A stretch of 64,000 nucleotides of DNA from NCBI RefSeq assembly GCF_001636315.1, contig NZ_KV440949.1, forward strand, positions 3,094,973-3,158,972, given 5' to 3'. A program made the position numbers and the translations under genes. The DNA is from Neobacillus mesonae (GTDB taxonomy: Bacteria > Bacillota > Bacilli > Bacillales > Cytobacillaceae). Positions 33,400 to 42,534 of this stretch are shown here, one piece after another; positions within the stretch are counted from its first letter, which is position 1, and every line of letters begins with the position of its first letter. The notes beneath the pieces are model-generated. The model saw only the letters and a list, made by a program, of their open reading frames with translations, was not told the DNA's origin and searched no databases.

Positions 33400-33890
33400 T
33401 TAATTAAAAATATTATCCCTCCAAATATGACCAATTATGTGAAGTTGTACAAATATCCTTCAACAGCGAGTTTTGGGTAAGATGATGGAGCCTCTTTATC
33501 TTTTATTACTATTTAACTGGGAAAATTAAACAATTATAATCAAAAGATGTGAAATTTTGTTATATAAATATGTCTGTTAACCTAGGTTAAAGGAATCATT
33601 TTTGAAAAAAATGGGAAATCACCTTCATAGTTAACTAAGAAAATAGTAAGAAGGATATAATTCCCATTTTGATTTATCATTGTCGACATCCATTTTCCTC
33701 ATTTTTTTAATTTTCCCAATAAGGACCAAACTATTAATTTTTTTAACTATTGATTTCTGTGGCGCAAATCGACACAAACCCAATGATGAAAGAGTTATGT
33801 TTATAGCAGCACCTAGTTTTTGACATATAGTGTGCCGAGAAAGGAGGGCAGTAGATTATTGATTAAGGAAAATACTTAGGGGGGAAAAGG
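33400..33890. promoter_or_regulatory. 491-bp divergent control region: germinant operon / protease gene
   Basis: No gene is visible. On the minus strand TGAAGG (33457-33462), 17 bp and CATAATT (33433-33439) resemble a forespore sigma-G promoter, fitting the germinant operon; this is tentative. TTAACCTAGGTTAA (33577-33590) is a perfect 14-bp palindrome. TTGTCGAC at 33680-33687 resembles a Spo0A box loosely. Close to the protease start there is AAGGAGG at about 33842 without an obvious gene after it. Confidence 0.4.
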
Positions 33891-36800
33891 ATGAAAAGAA
33901 AGCAACACCGTTGGTTATCCATTCTGCTTACGGCTATTCTAGTTTTACCGTTACTCCTGCAGCCGCAAATGAATGTAAATGCTGCTGGAAAGGGTGTAAG
34001 CGCTTCAGTAAAGGATGAGCTGCAATCTCCTAAACAAAAAGTAACGAAATCGTTGTACAAACAATTTGGTGATCAAGACAAGGTCACGTTTCTTATCAAA
34101 ATGAAAGAGCAGGTGGATGCTGCAAAAGTGGCTAAGGAAGCGGAAAAGAAAGCCAAAACCCAGAAGGCAGCTCCTGCTAAAACAAAATCTATTAAGCGTA
34201 ATACCATCGTTTCCGAGTTGAAAGCAAAAGCAAAGGAAACGCAGACTGACGTATTAGCTTTTCTACAAGAACAAAAAAAGGCAGGAAAGGCAAAGGATAT
34301 TCATTCCTACTTTATTGTGAATGCCATTGCGGTAACGGCGACACAAGAGGTAATGGAAAAGGCGGCCGCATTCGCGGAGGTTGAAAAAATCTTACCGAAT
34401 GAAACGCGCCAATTGTTTGTTCCGCAACAATCGACTGCGACAGCTGTTAAAAAACCTGCTGCTGCGGAAACGACAGCCATTGAGTGGAATATCGACCGTG
34501 TTGGCGCCCCAGCCGTTTGGGAAATGGGGATTGATGGTAGCGGTATTGTTATTGGCTCGATTGATACCGGAGTTCAGTGGAATCACCCAGCTTTAAAGGA
34601 AAAATACCGTGGATATAATCCGGCTTCAGGTCAAATAGAGAATACGTACAGCTGGTTGGATGCGGTTAGAGGACAAACAACGCCATATGATGATCATGGG
34701 CATGGAACGCATACAACTGGAACAATGGTCGGTTCTGAGCCTGATGGGTCTAATATCATCGGGGTAGCCCCGGGTGCCAAGTGGATTGCGGTCAAGGCTT
34801 TCACCGCTGCTGGCGGGACGGATGCCGATTTATTGGAAGCTGGAGATTGGATGATTGCGCCGGGCGGTAACCCTGATATGGCACCGGATGTTATTAATAA
34901 CTCATGGGGCGGCGGTCCTGGACTCGATGAGTGGTATCGTCCGATGGTTCAGGCGTGGAGAGCAGCCGAAATCTTTCCTGAATTTTCTGCCGGAAATACA
35001 ACCTTAAGTAATCCTGGCGGTCCTGGGTCTGTTGCCAATCCGGCCAATTATCCGGAATCTTTTGCTACAGGAGCAACAGATATTAACAACAAACTAGGAA
35101 GCTTTTCCTTACTTGGACCATCTCCGTATGGGGAAATCAAGCCGGAAATTTCAGCACCTGGTGTTAATATTCGTTCTTCTGTTCCAGGCAGCGGTTATGA
35201 AGGGGGATGGAACGGGACATCGATGGCCGGCCCGCATGTATCAGCGGCAATTGCTTTACTGAAGCAGGCTAATGCCAGTCTAACGGTGGAAGATTTAGAA
35301 AGGATTCTACAGGAGACAGCCATTCCGTTAACTGACAATAAATTTCCGGAGTCGCCGAATAACGGGTATGGTTCAGGGCTGTTAAATGTTTATGATGCTG
35401 TTTCTTCTGTCATTTCCGGTTTAGGAAAACTGAAAGGACAGGTAACAAAAGAAGGGGACGACAGTGAAGCACCGGTGTTAACACATTCCGCACCTGCCAC
35501 GGTTTACGCAGGAATGCCGTTAACGTTAGAAGCCTCAGCTGCCGACAATATTAGTGTAACAGAAGTATCGGTCCAATATCAAAAGCCAGATGGTACATGG
35601 ACAACTGCAGCTGCTAAGCGAACAAGCGGTGATTACAAAAATGGAACATACCGTGTGACCATCCCAGGAGAAGAAATTGCCGGTGATGCTTTCGTCTACA
35701 AGTGGAAAGCGGTTGATTTCGGCGGAAATGAAGCGGTGAGTGAACATACACTTACTGTCCGTCCGGGAATTACGGTCGGCTACTTGCAGGACTTTGAAAC
35801 TACACCGGAAGGGTGGACTTCATACGGTGCCAATGATCCATGGCAGTGGGGCAAACCGACGAGCGGTCCTGGTAATGCTTTTTCCGGCGAAAAGGTTTAT
35901 GCAACCAATCTAAGCGGAAATTATGCAAGCAGTACCGATGCTTCATTACGGATGCCGCCAATTGATTTACCGCAAGGCAGCAGTTACCTGCAATTTAAGC
36001 AATGGCACGATTTAGAAAGAAACTATGATTTCGGTCATGTATATGTGTCAACTGATGGAGTCAATTGGGTTCAAAAGCTTCGCGTAAATAATGTATCAAA
36101 CGGCTGGATTGATGGTGAAGTGGATTTAAGTGAATACGCAGGGCAAAGAATTTATATTGCCTTTAATCTGAAAACCGATGGCAGTGTAGTGAAGGCCGGC
36201 TGGTATATCGATGATGTCCGGCTGACGAACGCACCGCTTTCGAACCCGCAAACTGCTGATTCGAAATTGGCGGTTGAAAAAGATAAAACTGCGGCCGATG
36301 ATGTTAAAAAGGACAAAGTCAATCCAGATAAATTTACCATGATGGTACCAAAGGTGAAAAATGATACGGGAACGGAAAAGGCTGCACCGATGCTGTTGCC
36401 GATGCAGGCTAAAGTAACTGTGTTAGAATCTGGCCGTTCGGTCAATACCAATCCGGCAAACGGAAGCTTTGAGCTTTCCCATGCGACTGGAACGTATACG
36501 GTTATTGCTGAAAGCTACGGGTACCAATCACAGACAAAAACAGTAACGATTGAGCAGGATCAAGAAGCTGCAGCAAACTTTACGCTTCAAGAATTAGCGA
36601 AGGGAACGGTATCAGGAAGCATTAAAAATCAAGCGTCCGGAGAGCCGGTGGCAGGGGCAACTGTATATGTTGTGGAGGATGCGGCTGTTCAGCCTGTCCA
36701 AACCGATGCCAACGGACAATTTACGATCACTGCCTATGAAGGTGACTATACACTTAAAGTGATTGCACCGCGGTTTTATAGCCAAGAAGCAACGATTAAA

Positions 36801-38192
36801 CTGAAAGGAAATATCGAGAAAAACTTTGATATGAAGCCTTTCATCGGTTATCCAGGGGAGATTGGCTATGACGACGGCACAGCCGAAAATGCACGGGCAT
36901 TTTATGATGCCGGAAATGGCTGGGCAGTTAAGATGTCGTTAGCGGAAGGACAGAAGAAGGCCTTAGTTACAGGCGGATTGTTCCGCTTCTGGACTTCAGA
37001 ATGGCCGGTTCCTGGCGGGACTGCCTTCAAAGTCGCTGTATATGATGCTTCTGGGGCAGGCGGAGCGCCTGGCAAAAAGCTGGCTGGTCCGTTTGATGCG
37101 ACAGCACTTCGTAACGGGCAGTGGACGTTAGTGGATTTAAGCAGACATGGAATCCTTGTTGAAGGAGATTTCTATATCGTCTACATCCAAGCAGACATAA
37201 ATACGAGATCGCCTGGGCTGGCTACTGACGAGAATGGTCAAAATGCGAAGCGGAGCTGGCAGCTTGTAAGTGGAGCATGGACGCAATCACCTGCGGACGA
37301 AGGGAACTATATGATTCGCGCTGTGGTTGATTACGAGGTAACAGCTCCATCAATCACCGCACCTGTTGATGGAACGTATACGAATGTTGAAACGGTAACC
37401 GTAAAAGGTGAAGCCGCTCCAACGACAAAGGTTCATATTTTTAATAAAGGAGAAGAAGCGGCTGCCGTTAATACGAAGGATGATGGCACATATGCTGTTG
37501 ACGTAAAGCTTAAAAAGGGCGAAAATCAGTTAACGGCAAAGGCTTCTACTGTACAAGGAATGACAGATGCATCCGCACCGGTTAACATCATCTTTGATGC
37601 CGAGGCGCCGGAGCTGTCTATCGATACACCAACAGATGGAAGTAAGATAAATACGGAAACCGTCACGGTAAAAGGGAAAGTGAAGGATGATTATTTACAA
37701 TCCGTAATGGTCAACGGAACAAAAGCCAAAGTTGAAAATGGCTCCTATTCGGCTAGAGTCATTCTGGATGAAGGAATCAATCAAATTAAAGTAACGGCTA
37801 AGGACGAGGCAGGAAATACGACGGAAAAAGCAGTAAAAGTCGATGTTAAATACACGGCCCCTGTCATTGAAAATGTAAAACCGGCTGAGGATAAGGAATT
37901 GAAGAAAGGTGAAAGTGTCAAAATTGAATTTACAAGCGAACCTGGCTTGAAAGCTACTTTTGCTATCCACATGCCGCTGACACAAACGAAAGCAGGACAG
38001 CTGTCAAATGCAACAGAGCTGCCGATGATGGAGGTTTCACCGGGATCTTATGTCGGTTACTATACCGCGACAAAGGACATGAAAGCCGCCGGGGCCGTCA
38101 TTGAAGTTAAGGTAGTTGACTCCTACGGGAACGAATCAAGAAAAACCGCCGAAGGAAAACTATATATCAACGAAAAGATAAAGAAAAACTAA
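33891..38192 (+). CDS. bpr: Bacillopeptidase F-like S8 serine protease
   Basis: A 1433-residue secreted subtilase, the same length as B. subtilis bacillopeptidase F. A signal peptide (to about residue 32) is followed by an inhibitor-like propeptide, then the catalytic domain with Asp225 (SIDTGVQ), His271 (HGTH) and Ser444 (NGTSMAGPH); ASN region FSAGNTT. Later parts hold a MAM/discoidin-like jelly roll near 630-790, a carboxypeptidase-regulatory-like repeat (SGSIKNQASGEPVAGA) and two Big-type repeats with TVTVKGK motifs near 1160-1330. GGGGGGAAAAGG precedes the ATG. Monocistronic, with a strong terminator. Confidence 0.92.
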   Translation: MKRKQHRWLSILLTAILVLPLLLQPQMNVNAAGKGVSASVKDELQSPKQKVTKSLYKQFGDQDKVTFLIKMKEQVDAAKVAKEAEKKAKTQKAAPAKTKSIKRNTIVSELKAKAKETQTDVLAFLQEQKKAGKAKDIHSYFIVNAIAVTATQEVMEKAAAFAEVEKILPNETRQLFVPQQSTATAVKKPAAAETTAIEWNIDRVGAPAVWEMGIDGSGIVIGSIDTGVQWNHPALKEKYRGYNPASGQIENTYSWLDAVRGQTTPYDDHGHGTHTTGTMVGSEPDGSNIIGVAPGAKWIAVKAFTAAGGTDADLLEAGDWMIAPGGNPDMAPDVINNSWGGGPGLDEWYRPMVQAWRAAEIFPEFSAGNTTLSNPGGPGSVANPANYPESFATGATDINNKLGSFSLLGPSPYGEIKPEISAPGVNIRSSVPGSGYEGGWNGTSMAGPHVSAAIALLKQANASLTVEDLERILQETAIPLTDNKFPESPNNGYGSGLLNVYDAVSSVISGLGKLKGQVTKEGDDSEAPVLTHSAPATVYAGMPLTLEASAADNISVTEVSVQYQKPDGTWTTAAAKRTSGDYKNGTYRVTIPGEEIAGDAFVYKWKAVDFGGNEAVSEHTLTVRPGITVGYLQDFETTPEGWTSYGANDPWQWGKPTSGPGNAFSGEKVYATNLSGNYASSTDASLRMPPIDLPQGSSYLQFKQWHDLERNYDFGHVYVSTDGVNWVQKLRVNNVSNGWIDGEVDLSEYAGQRIYIAFNLKTDGSVVKAGWYIDDVRLTNAPLSNPQTADSKLAVEKDKTAADDVKKDKVNPDKFTMMVPKVKNDTGTEKAAPMLLPMQAKVTVLESGRSVNTNPANGSFELSHATGTYTVIAESYGYQSQTKTVTIEQDQEAAANFTLQELAKGTVSGSIKNQASGEPVAGATVYVVEDAAVQPVQTDANGQFTITAYEGDYTLKVIAPRFYSQEATIKLKGNIEKNFDMKPFIGYPGEIGYDDGTAENARAFYDAGNGWAVKMSLAEGQKKALVTGGLFRFWTSEWPVPGGTAFKVAVYDASGAGGAPGKKLAGPFDATALRNGQWTLVDLSRHGILVEGDFYIVYIQADINTRSPGLATDENGQNAKRSWQLVSGAWTQSPADEGNYMIRAVVDYEVTAPSITAPVDGTYTNVETVTVKGEAAPTTKVHIFNKGEEAAAVNTKDDGTYAVDVKLKKGENQLTAKASTVQGMTDASAPVNIIFDAEAPELSIDTPTDGSKINTETVTVKGKVKDDYLQSVMVNGTKAKVENGSYSARVILDEGINQIKVTAKDEAGNTTEKAVKVDVKYTAPVIENVKPAEDKELKKGESVKIEFTSEPGLKATFAIHMPLTQTKAGQLSNATELPMMEVSPGSYVGYYTATKDMKAAGAVIEVKVVDSYGNESRKTAEGKLYINEKIKKN

Positions 38193-38198
38193 AACTTA

Positions 38199-38243
38199 AG
38201 GAAGCAAGAGGACCCAAACCGTCCTCTTGCTTCCTTTTTGTGG
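38199..38243 (+). terminator. Terminator after the protease gene
   Basis: GGAAGCAAGAGGAC and GTCCTCTTGCTTCC form a perfect 14-bp stem with a CCAAACC loop followed by TTTTTG. A second, minus-facing T/A-rich inverted repeat (AAACAACC / GGTTGTTT, near 38267-38287) may end the opposite gene. Confidence 0.95.
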
Positions 38244-38294
38244 GGTTACAAATTTACAATATAAAAAAACAACCAGTTTAGGTTGTTTTTTCGT

Positions 38295-38759
38295 TTAGAT
38301 ATCGGTTGTTGCATATATTTCCGAGTCCTTATGGATGGAGAGACTGCTGGCTATCAAAAACTGAGCGAAGTAGTAGGTTGTCATAATAAAAACATCAGAA
38401 AAAGCGATGCTTGAAATGAACATATTCCAGGATAGGATGGAGTCGGAGATGACAAACAGGATGCTGCCTGCTGCAGCAAATATGTTACCGGTCAGGAGAG
38501 CTGATATGGCCATCAGAGCTATGGTTAGTATGTAGGCGATAACCGGGACGACGAGTGTATCGTTTCCTTCCGCCAGTAAGGAGGCGATCAGCTGACGGCC
38601 AATGATAAATGAGTAAAAAGCCATCGGCAAAATGGCTGTCATACGTCTTCTATTTATACGAGAAGATTTTAAGAAGCCGCTTAAATAGAAGAGATGACCA
38701 ATCAAGAAAGCGCTGAGCCCGGCAACAAAAGACACGGCAATGAAGCCGTCGCCTAGCAT
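38295..38759 (-). pseudogene. YhhN/lysoplasmalogenase-type membrane protein, probably 5'-truncated
   Basis: A 154-residue multi-helix protein; FLIGHLFYLSGF and SDSILSWNMF match the YhhN (lysoplasmalogenase, TMEM86) family, whose members usually run to 200 residues or more. The ATG at 38759 begins inside the conserved MLGDGF motif and has no ribosome-binding site. The homologous reading continues upstream (HRLIIIGLFFC) but has no usable start codon. I infer loss of the first helices, although a rare start cannot be excluded. Confidence 0.55.
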
Positions 38760-39063
38760 ACAGAAAAACAGTCCGATGATAATAAGACGGTGGGTCGCCG
38801 CCGGTTCGGCGGGCTGCTGGCGGAATCCGAAATATATGAAGTGAAAGATTTTTGATCTCCATATGCAACAATTTTGGGGGGCAAGGCTATTTAAAGTGTC
38901 GGACCATTGTTCTTGCTTCTATTAAATTATCTTTTTATTATTTAAGGTGGTATTATTTGTTGGCTATTGTTTCGATGGTCGAAAGAAGCAATCATAATAA
39001 AACAAAAGGAAAATAGCCCATTTCCTGTACAGGGCGGGGTTCGGAAAGGATAGTGATTTCGCA

Positions 39064-39576
39064 ATGAAAATTTTGGAAACAGAACGGCTGATTCTTCGTT
39101 TGCAAACAAACGACGATGCCGATTTTATTCTTGAATTGCTTAATGATCCCTCTTGGCTGCAATACATTGGTGATCGTGGTATAAGAACCTTAGAGGACGC
39201 CCGTGCCTATATACTAAATGGACCTATTCGTATGTATGAGCAATTCGGCTTTTGTTTATATTTAGTCGAGCGAAAGGAAGATCATATCCCAATTGGAATT
39301 TGTGGTCTAATAAAAAGAGACTCCCTCGAAGATGTGGATATTGGTTTTGCTTTTCTTCCCAAGTATTGGGGAAATGGATATGCCTATGAAGCTGCTTCTG
39401 CAGTAATGGAATATGGTAAGGATGCATTAGGACTGAATCGAATCGTGGCTATCACGACTCAAGATAATCATGCTTCAGCCAAATTATTGGAAAAGGTAGG
39501 CTTGCAGTTTGAAAGATTGATCCAACTGCCCAATGATTCTGAAGAGATAAGACTGTTTGCATTTAATAATTTATAG
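39064..39576 (+). CDS. GNAT-family N-acetyltransferase (RimJ/RimL-like)
   Basis: A 170-residue acetyltransferase: ETERLILRLQTNDDADFIL begins the domain, LPKYWGNGYAYEAASAVMEY is the acetyl-CoA loop (R/QxxGxG/A type) and NHASAKLLEKVGLQFE the usual C-terminal motif. The family acetylates proteins or small amines; the substrate here is unknown. GGAAAGG precedes the ATG. It is followed by a remnant of a transporter gene. Confidence 0.9.
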   Translation: MKILETERLILRLQTNDDADFILELLNDPSWLQYIGDRGIRTLEDARAYILNGPIRMYEQFGFCLYLVERKEDHIPIGICGLIKRDSLEDVDIGFAFLPKYWGNGYAYEAASAVMEYGKDALGLNRIVAITTQDNHASAKLLEKVGLQFERLIQLPNDSEEIRLFAFNNL

Positions 39577-39624
39577 GAAAACAAATCAATCACCTTTAAA
39601 AATCATTAAACCAAAAATAATAAT

Positions 39625-39756
39625 GCCTTACCGCTGCTAAAGCAATATGATTCGCTTGTCATTGTTGCCTGGGCTATGTTGATCGGTGGTTTGGTATTAA
39701 GCTCGATTTATTCACATTGGCCGCTGCACTTTACTACTTTAACGCAAGAATATTAA
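39625..39756 (+). pseudogene. Fragment of an EamA/DMT-type permease gene
   Basis: A 43-residue open stretch with no start reads LPLLKQYDSLVIVAWAMLIG and continues to GLVLSSIYSHWPL and a stop. This resembles the middle of EamA drug/metabolite transporters (the K-x-S-x3-T-AWAMLIG-like segment). There is no gene before or after to complete it. I read it as a decayed gene piece. Confidence 0.55.
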
Positions 39757-39826
39757 ACATGTAAGGCACTTACTAATAATGTTTACATTTAATGTACCGC
39801 AGCCGAAAACATGGCAAATAGCAAAT

Positions 39827-39867
39827 GAAGGAAGCAAGGGTTCTCTTACTTCCTTTTTGTCATTTTT
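39827..39867 (+). terminator. Plus-strand terminator after the permease fragment
   Basis: GGAAGCAAG and CTTACTTCC form a 9-bp stem with one mismatch, followed by TTTTTG and a second T-run. It points in the direction of the fragment. The rest of 39757-39935 shows no gene. Confidence 0.6.
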
Positions 39868-39930
39868 ATTTGTCGTGTACTAATAAACTTACGATTGACT
39901 GTCTACCCCAGGCGTACAAATGTCCACGAG

Positions 39931-39945
39931 TGGTGTCAGGCACCA
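39931..39945. repeat. Short palindromic repeat TGGTGTCAGGCACCA
   Basis: The 15-mer is the exact reverse complement of 63639-63653. Here it overlaps the end of the lipoprotein gene and provides its stop codon (read from the minus strand as GGT GCC TGA). Confidence 0.7.
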
Positions 39946-40748
39946 ACTTCAACTACAAACGGTACTGTAAAGATTTCTCCTTCATGCTGGAATTGGCCCC
40001 AGATTTTGTAGATTCCCTTGTCCGGGAAGATGGTCATGAAGGTGACGTTTGGGCCGCTGCCTTCGAGTGTCATTGGGTGGATGTGGAGATATTTTTCCGC
40101 ATTGGCACTGATGGCGACGGTGTGGCCGAGTGCTCCTAAATATGGCTGAAGGGTTTCAATTGGCTTCCCCGATTTGGCGTCGTAGATGGAAAATGTCATG
40201 TGCAATGTTTTGTTCGCGGCCAAATGGTCAAACGACAGGGTCACTTTTTTGCCGTCAACTGTTTTCGTCAGCTTTTGATCCGGAATAAGCGGCTTCGGTG
40301 CAGCCTCCTCACCGGCAACCTTTTGCCAATGACTTTCGATACTACTGTCCACCCCGCCTTTAGGTGTAACCTCGGCAATCAGCTTATAATCACCGCCTGC
40401 AGGAAATGTGGTGGTAATATCAAATTCCCCATCACCTTTATATTTAGGATGGATATGGGAAAAATAAGACAAATCCTTGCTTACAATAAACATATGCATC
40501 TTCTTTTCATGAACGGTTTCAAATAATTGAATAGGCTGATCGGATTCGTCCTTGATTAAGATTTTGATTGGGGTTTCCTCATTGGCCATTGGCTTCTCGG
40601 GAAGAATCCACTCGGAGGAAGTTGGCACCGCATTGACAGGAGCAGCACTCATTTTATGGTCTCCCATTGATTTCGGCACCTTTAGAGAATTACAGCTAGT
40701 TAAATGAAAAACGGATAAAAGAATTAGGGCGATTGTAACACGTCTCAT
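39936..40748 (-). CDS. Lipoprotein with FixH/YtkA-like domains
   Basis: A 270-residue lipoprotein (ILLSVFHLTSC lipobox). Two Ig-like domains follow: one with IKILIKDESDQPIQLFETVHEKKMHMFIV and SHIHPKYKG, the other with LGALGHTVAISANAEKYLHIHP. This His/Met-rich pattern is that of YtkA/FixH-like proteins, often near copper handling, but the ligand is unproven. The last codons and stop lie in a short palindromic repeat. It is divergent from two membrane-protein genes of unknown role. Confidence 0.75.
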   Translation of the reverse strand: MRRVTIALILLSVFHLTSCNSLKVPKSMGDHKMSAAPVNAVPTSSEWILPEKPMANEETPIKILIKDESDQPIQLFETVHEKKMHMFIVSKDLSYFSHIHPKYKGDGEFDITTTFPAGGDYKLIAEVTPKGGVDSSIESHWQKVAGEEAAPKPLIPDQKLTKTVDGKKVTLSFDHLAANKTLHMTFSIYDAKSGKPIETLQPYLGALGHTVAISANAEKYLHIHPMTLEGSGPNVTFMTIFPDKGIYKIWGQFQHEGEIFTVPFVVEVGA

Positions 40749-40951
40749 AAAATCCTCCTTTCACAATTAGTCCATTCTATACTTTACATTACCTTATTAA
40801 TCCACTGCAAGAATAATTTGTAAAAATTAATCAACAATGGAAAAATTTAATGATAATATAGAGGAGGCAGAAACGTTTTACCTAGGAATTTCGTCTTGAT
40901 TAAGAGAAGATACAAGGTTTAATTTTTAGCTAAATTGGAGGAATTAGACAT

Positions 40952-41179
40952 TTGATACCATTGTATTTGTTTCACGTTACGGCAGTGGAGCACAGTGAAA
41001 GTGCGCTTTGGACTTGTCTCATTTGCAATATTTTTGTGGTTGCCTCGGGAATTGTGTTCATGTATAAACTGTTTACTCAGAAAGATGTTCGCAAGTCGGG
41101 AATAATATTTGCTATCGCTATTGTAATCAATTATATTTTTATCGCCATTTTTGGAGACCCGTTTGACCTTCTGGGATAA
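40952..41179 (+). CDS. Small membrane protein, 75 residues, unrecognised
   Basis: A short protein with two hydrophobic helices (LWTCLICNIFVVASGIVF and GIIFAIAIVINYIFIAIFG) and the N-terminal FHVTAVEHSE. TTG start at 40952, seven bases after GGAGG. It lies 20 bp before the next, larger membrane-protein gene, so both are probably co-translated. I do not recognise the family. Confidence 0.65.
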   Translation: MIPLYLFHVTAVEHSESALWTCLICNIFVVASGIVFMYKLFTQKDVRKSGIIFAIAIVINYIFIAIFGDPFDLLG

Positions 41180-41199
41180 ACAGGAGAGGAGATGAAGGA

Positions 41200-42186
41200 A
41201 TGAAGTATTACCGTTTATGGGTGCTTGCTTTTTTACTTAAATTTATTGGTTCGGCATGGGATGCGTCTTATCATTTCAAGTATTTATTCGAAGAATATTC
41301 AATCCCTCATATTGTGAATTTTATCGGATTTGCGCTTGGCGGGTATCTGCTTTTTAAAGAATGGAGAAAGTCGCAATTCATGGACCACTTCTCAAGAAAT
41401 CTGATTACCATCGGTTATGTGTTGTTCTTAATCGGCATTCCGCTGGATTTCACGTATCATATTGCCTATGGAATTGACCTGACAACCTGGAGTCCAACCC
41501 ATTTTATTTATTATATTGCTACATCAATTATGATTTTTGGCGTTTGGCGCGGCTATTATCAATTGACCCAGGACGTAGAGCCAACGTGGAAATCGATGCA
41601 TACTTGGTTTGCTATGTTTCTTTTGGAATGTTTCTTGTTTCCAAACATGCAGCAGGAAAATGGGGCGATTTCCTATGACCAGTACATTCATGGAAAATCG
41701 ATCGCCTCGCCGGAAATATTAGCATTGATTTCAAACCCGGCATCACAGATCTTCGGCGGAATTCCTGAATGGGTATATCCGATTTACTCCGTACTGATGG
41801 TAAGTTTACTGACGGTATTTACCATTCGGATTTGCCGCAATTTCACTATCCCTGTCATGGGAACCGCACTATATATTTTGATAAGATTTATTTTTAAAGG
41901 CGTCTTTTTCGCGGTTGGTTACCCAACTTCTTATGTGCCGATTACGATTCTATTCATCCCGTTGATTTATTTATTATTTCGAAAAACCAATTGGACAGCG
42001 GGGCTCGTCGGCAGCTTGTTGTATTTCCTTGGTGTGTTTGCGATTCACACACTTGGAATATTGATCACGCCGCCGCTGGTTTTATGGGAAGTCGTTCCCG
42101 CTGTTTTAGCTGGAGTACTTGTTCCGGTGATTGTCCCGCTGATTAAATTAACCCCGTCGTTAAAAAGAGCAAAATCAATCGTTTAA
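41200..42186 (+). CDS. Multi-pass membrane protein with repeated D-x2-YH ... H motif, unrecognised
   Basis: A 328-residue protein with about nine predicted helices. Two similar segments stand out: WDASYHFKYLFEEYSIPH near residues 19-36 and LDFTYHIAYGIDLTTWSPTH near 86-105. Each has Asp, then YH four residues later, then PxH or PH 12-14 residues on at the membrane edge. Such paired His/Asp sites suggest metal or heme binding, which is inference. AGGAGAGG precedes the ATG. The pair with the 75-residue protein faces a His-rich lipoprotein. Confidence 0.7.
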   Translation: MKYYRLWVLAFLLKFIGSAWDASYHFKYLFEEYSIPHIVNFIGFALGGYLLFKEWRKSQFMDHFSRNLITIGYVLFLIGIPLDFTYHIAYGIDLTTWSPTHFIYYIATSIMIFGVWRGYYQLTQDVEPTWKSMHTWFAMFLLECFLFPNMQQENGAISYDQYIHGKSIASPEILALISNPASQIFGGIPEWVYPIYSVLMVSLLTVFTIRICRNFTIPVMGTALYILIRFIFKGVFFAVGYPTSYVPITILFIPLIYLLFRKTNWTAGLVGSLLYFLGVFAIHTLGILITPPLVLWEVVPAVLAGVLVPVIVPLIKLTPSLKRAKSIV

Positions 42187-42193
42187 TTTTTGA

Positions 42194-42233
42194 GAGGTAT
42201 CCTTTTTATTTAAAAAGGGTGCCTTTTTTATTT
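42194..42233 (+). terminator. Terminator after the membrane protein gene
   Basis: GGTATCCTTTTT and AAAAAGGGTGCC pair with G-T wobbles around ATTT, followed by TTTTTT. Confidence 0.75.
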
Positions 42234-42255
42234 GTTGCTTCGCTTTATGTTGAGG

Positions 42256-42348
42256 ATTTCGCGGAATTTCAGTTTTATTTCGCGGGTTTTTGAAATGATT
42301 TCGCGGATTTTCAAAATAATTTCGCCGACTTCCACCATGATTTCGCGA
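42256..42348. repeat. Exact 21-bp periodic array of ATTTCGCGG
   Basis: ATTTCGCGG or a one-base variant (ATTTCGCCG, ATTTCGCGA) starts at 42256, 42277, 42298, 42319 and 42340, always 21 bp apart, with unrelated 12-bp spacers. It lies in the 348-bp gap before aceB, whose promoter (TATAAT-like at 42481) is further on. Confidence 0.85.
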
Positions 42349-42534
42349 ATCACTCTAATTCTCACATCCCCCAAGCAAAAATAACCAGCCAAATCCCGCT
42401 ATATATAAGCAACTGGGGAATATTTACCCATTTTTATAAAAATTTTCAGAAAAGTGGTTCCTTTTTTAAAAAGAGTGTTATATAATACAAAACGAGGACA
42501 GTTACTGTATTATAACAAAGAGGTGATCTAGTTC

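Noticed and set aside
39825-40526. Plus-strand frames opposite the FixH/YtkA-like lipoprotein gene
   Set aside because: They are antisense shadows; the minus-strand gene has lipobox, ribosome-binding site and family similarity.
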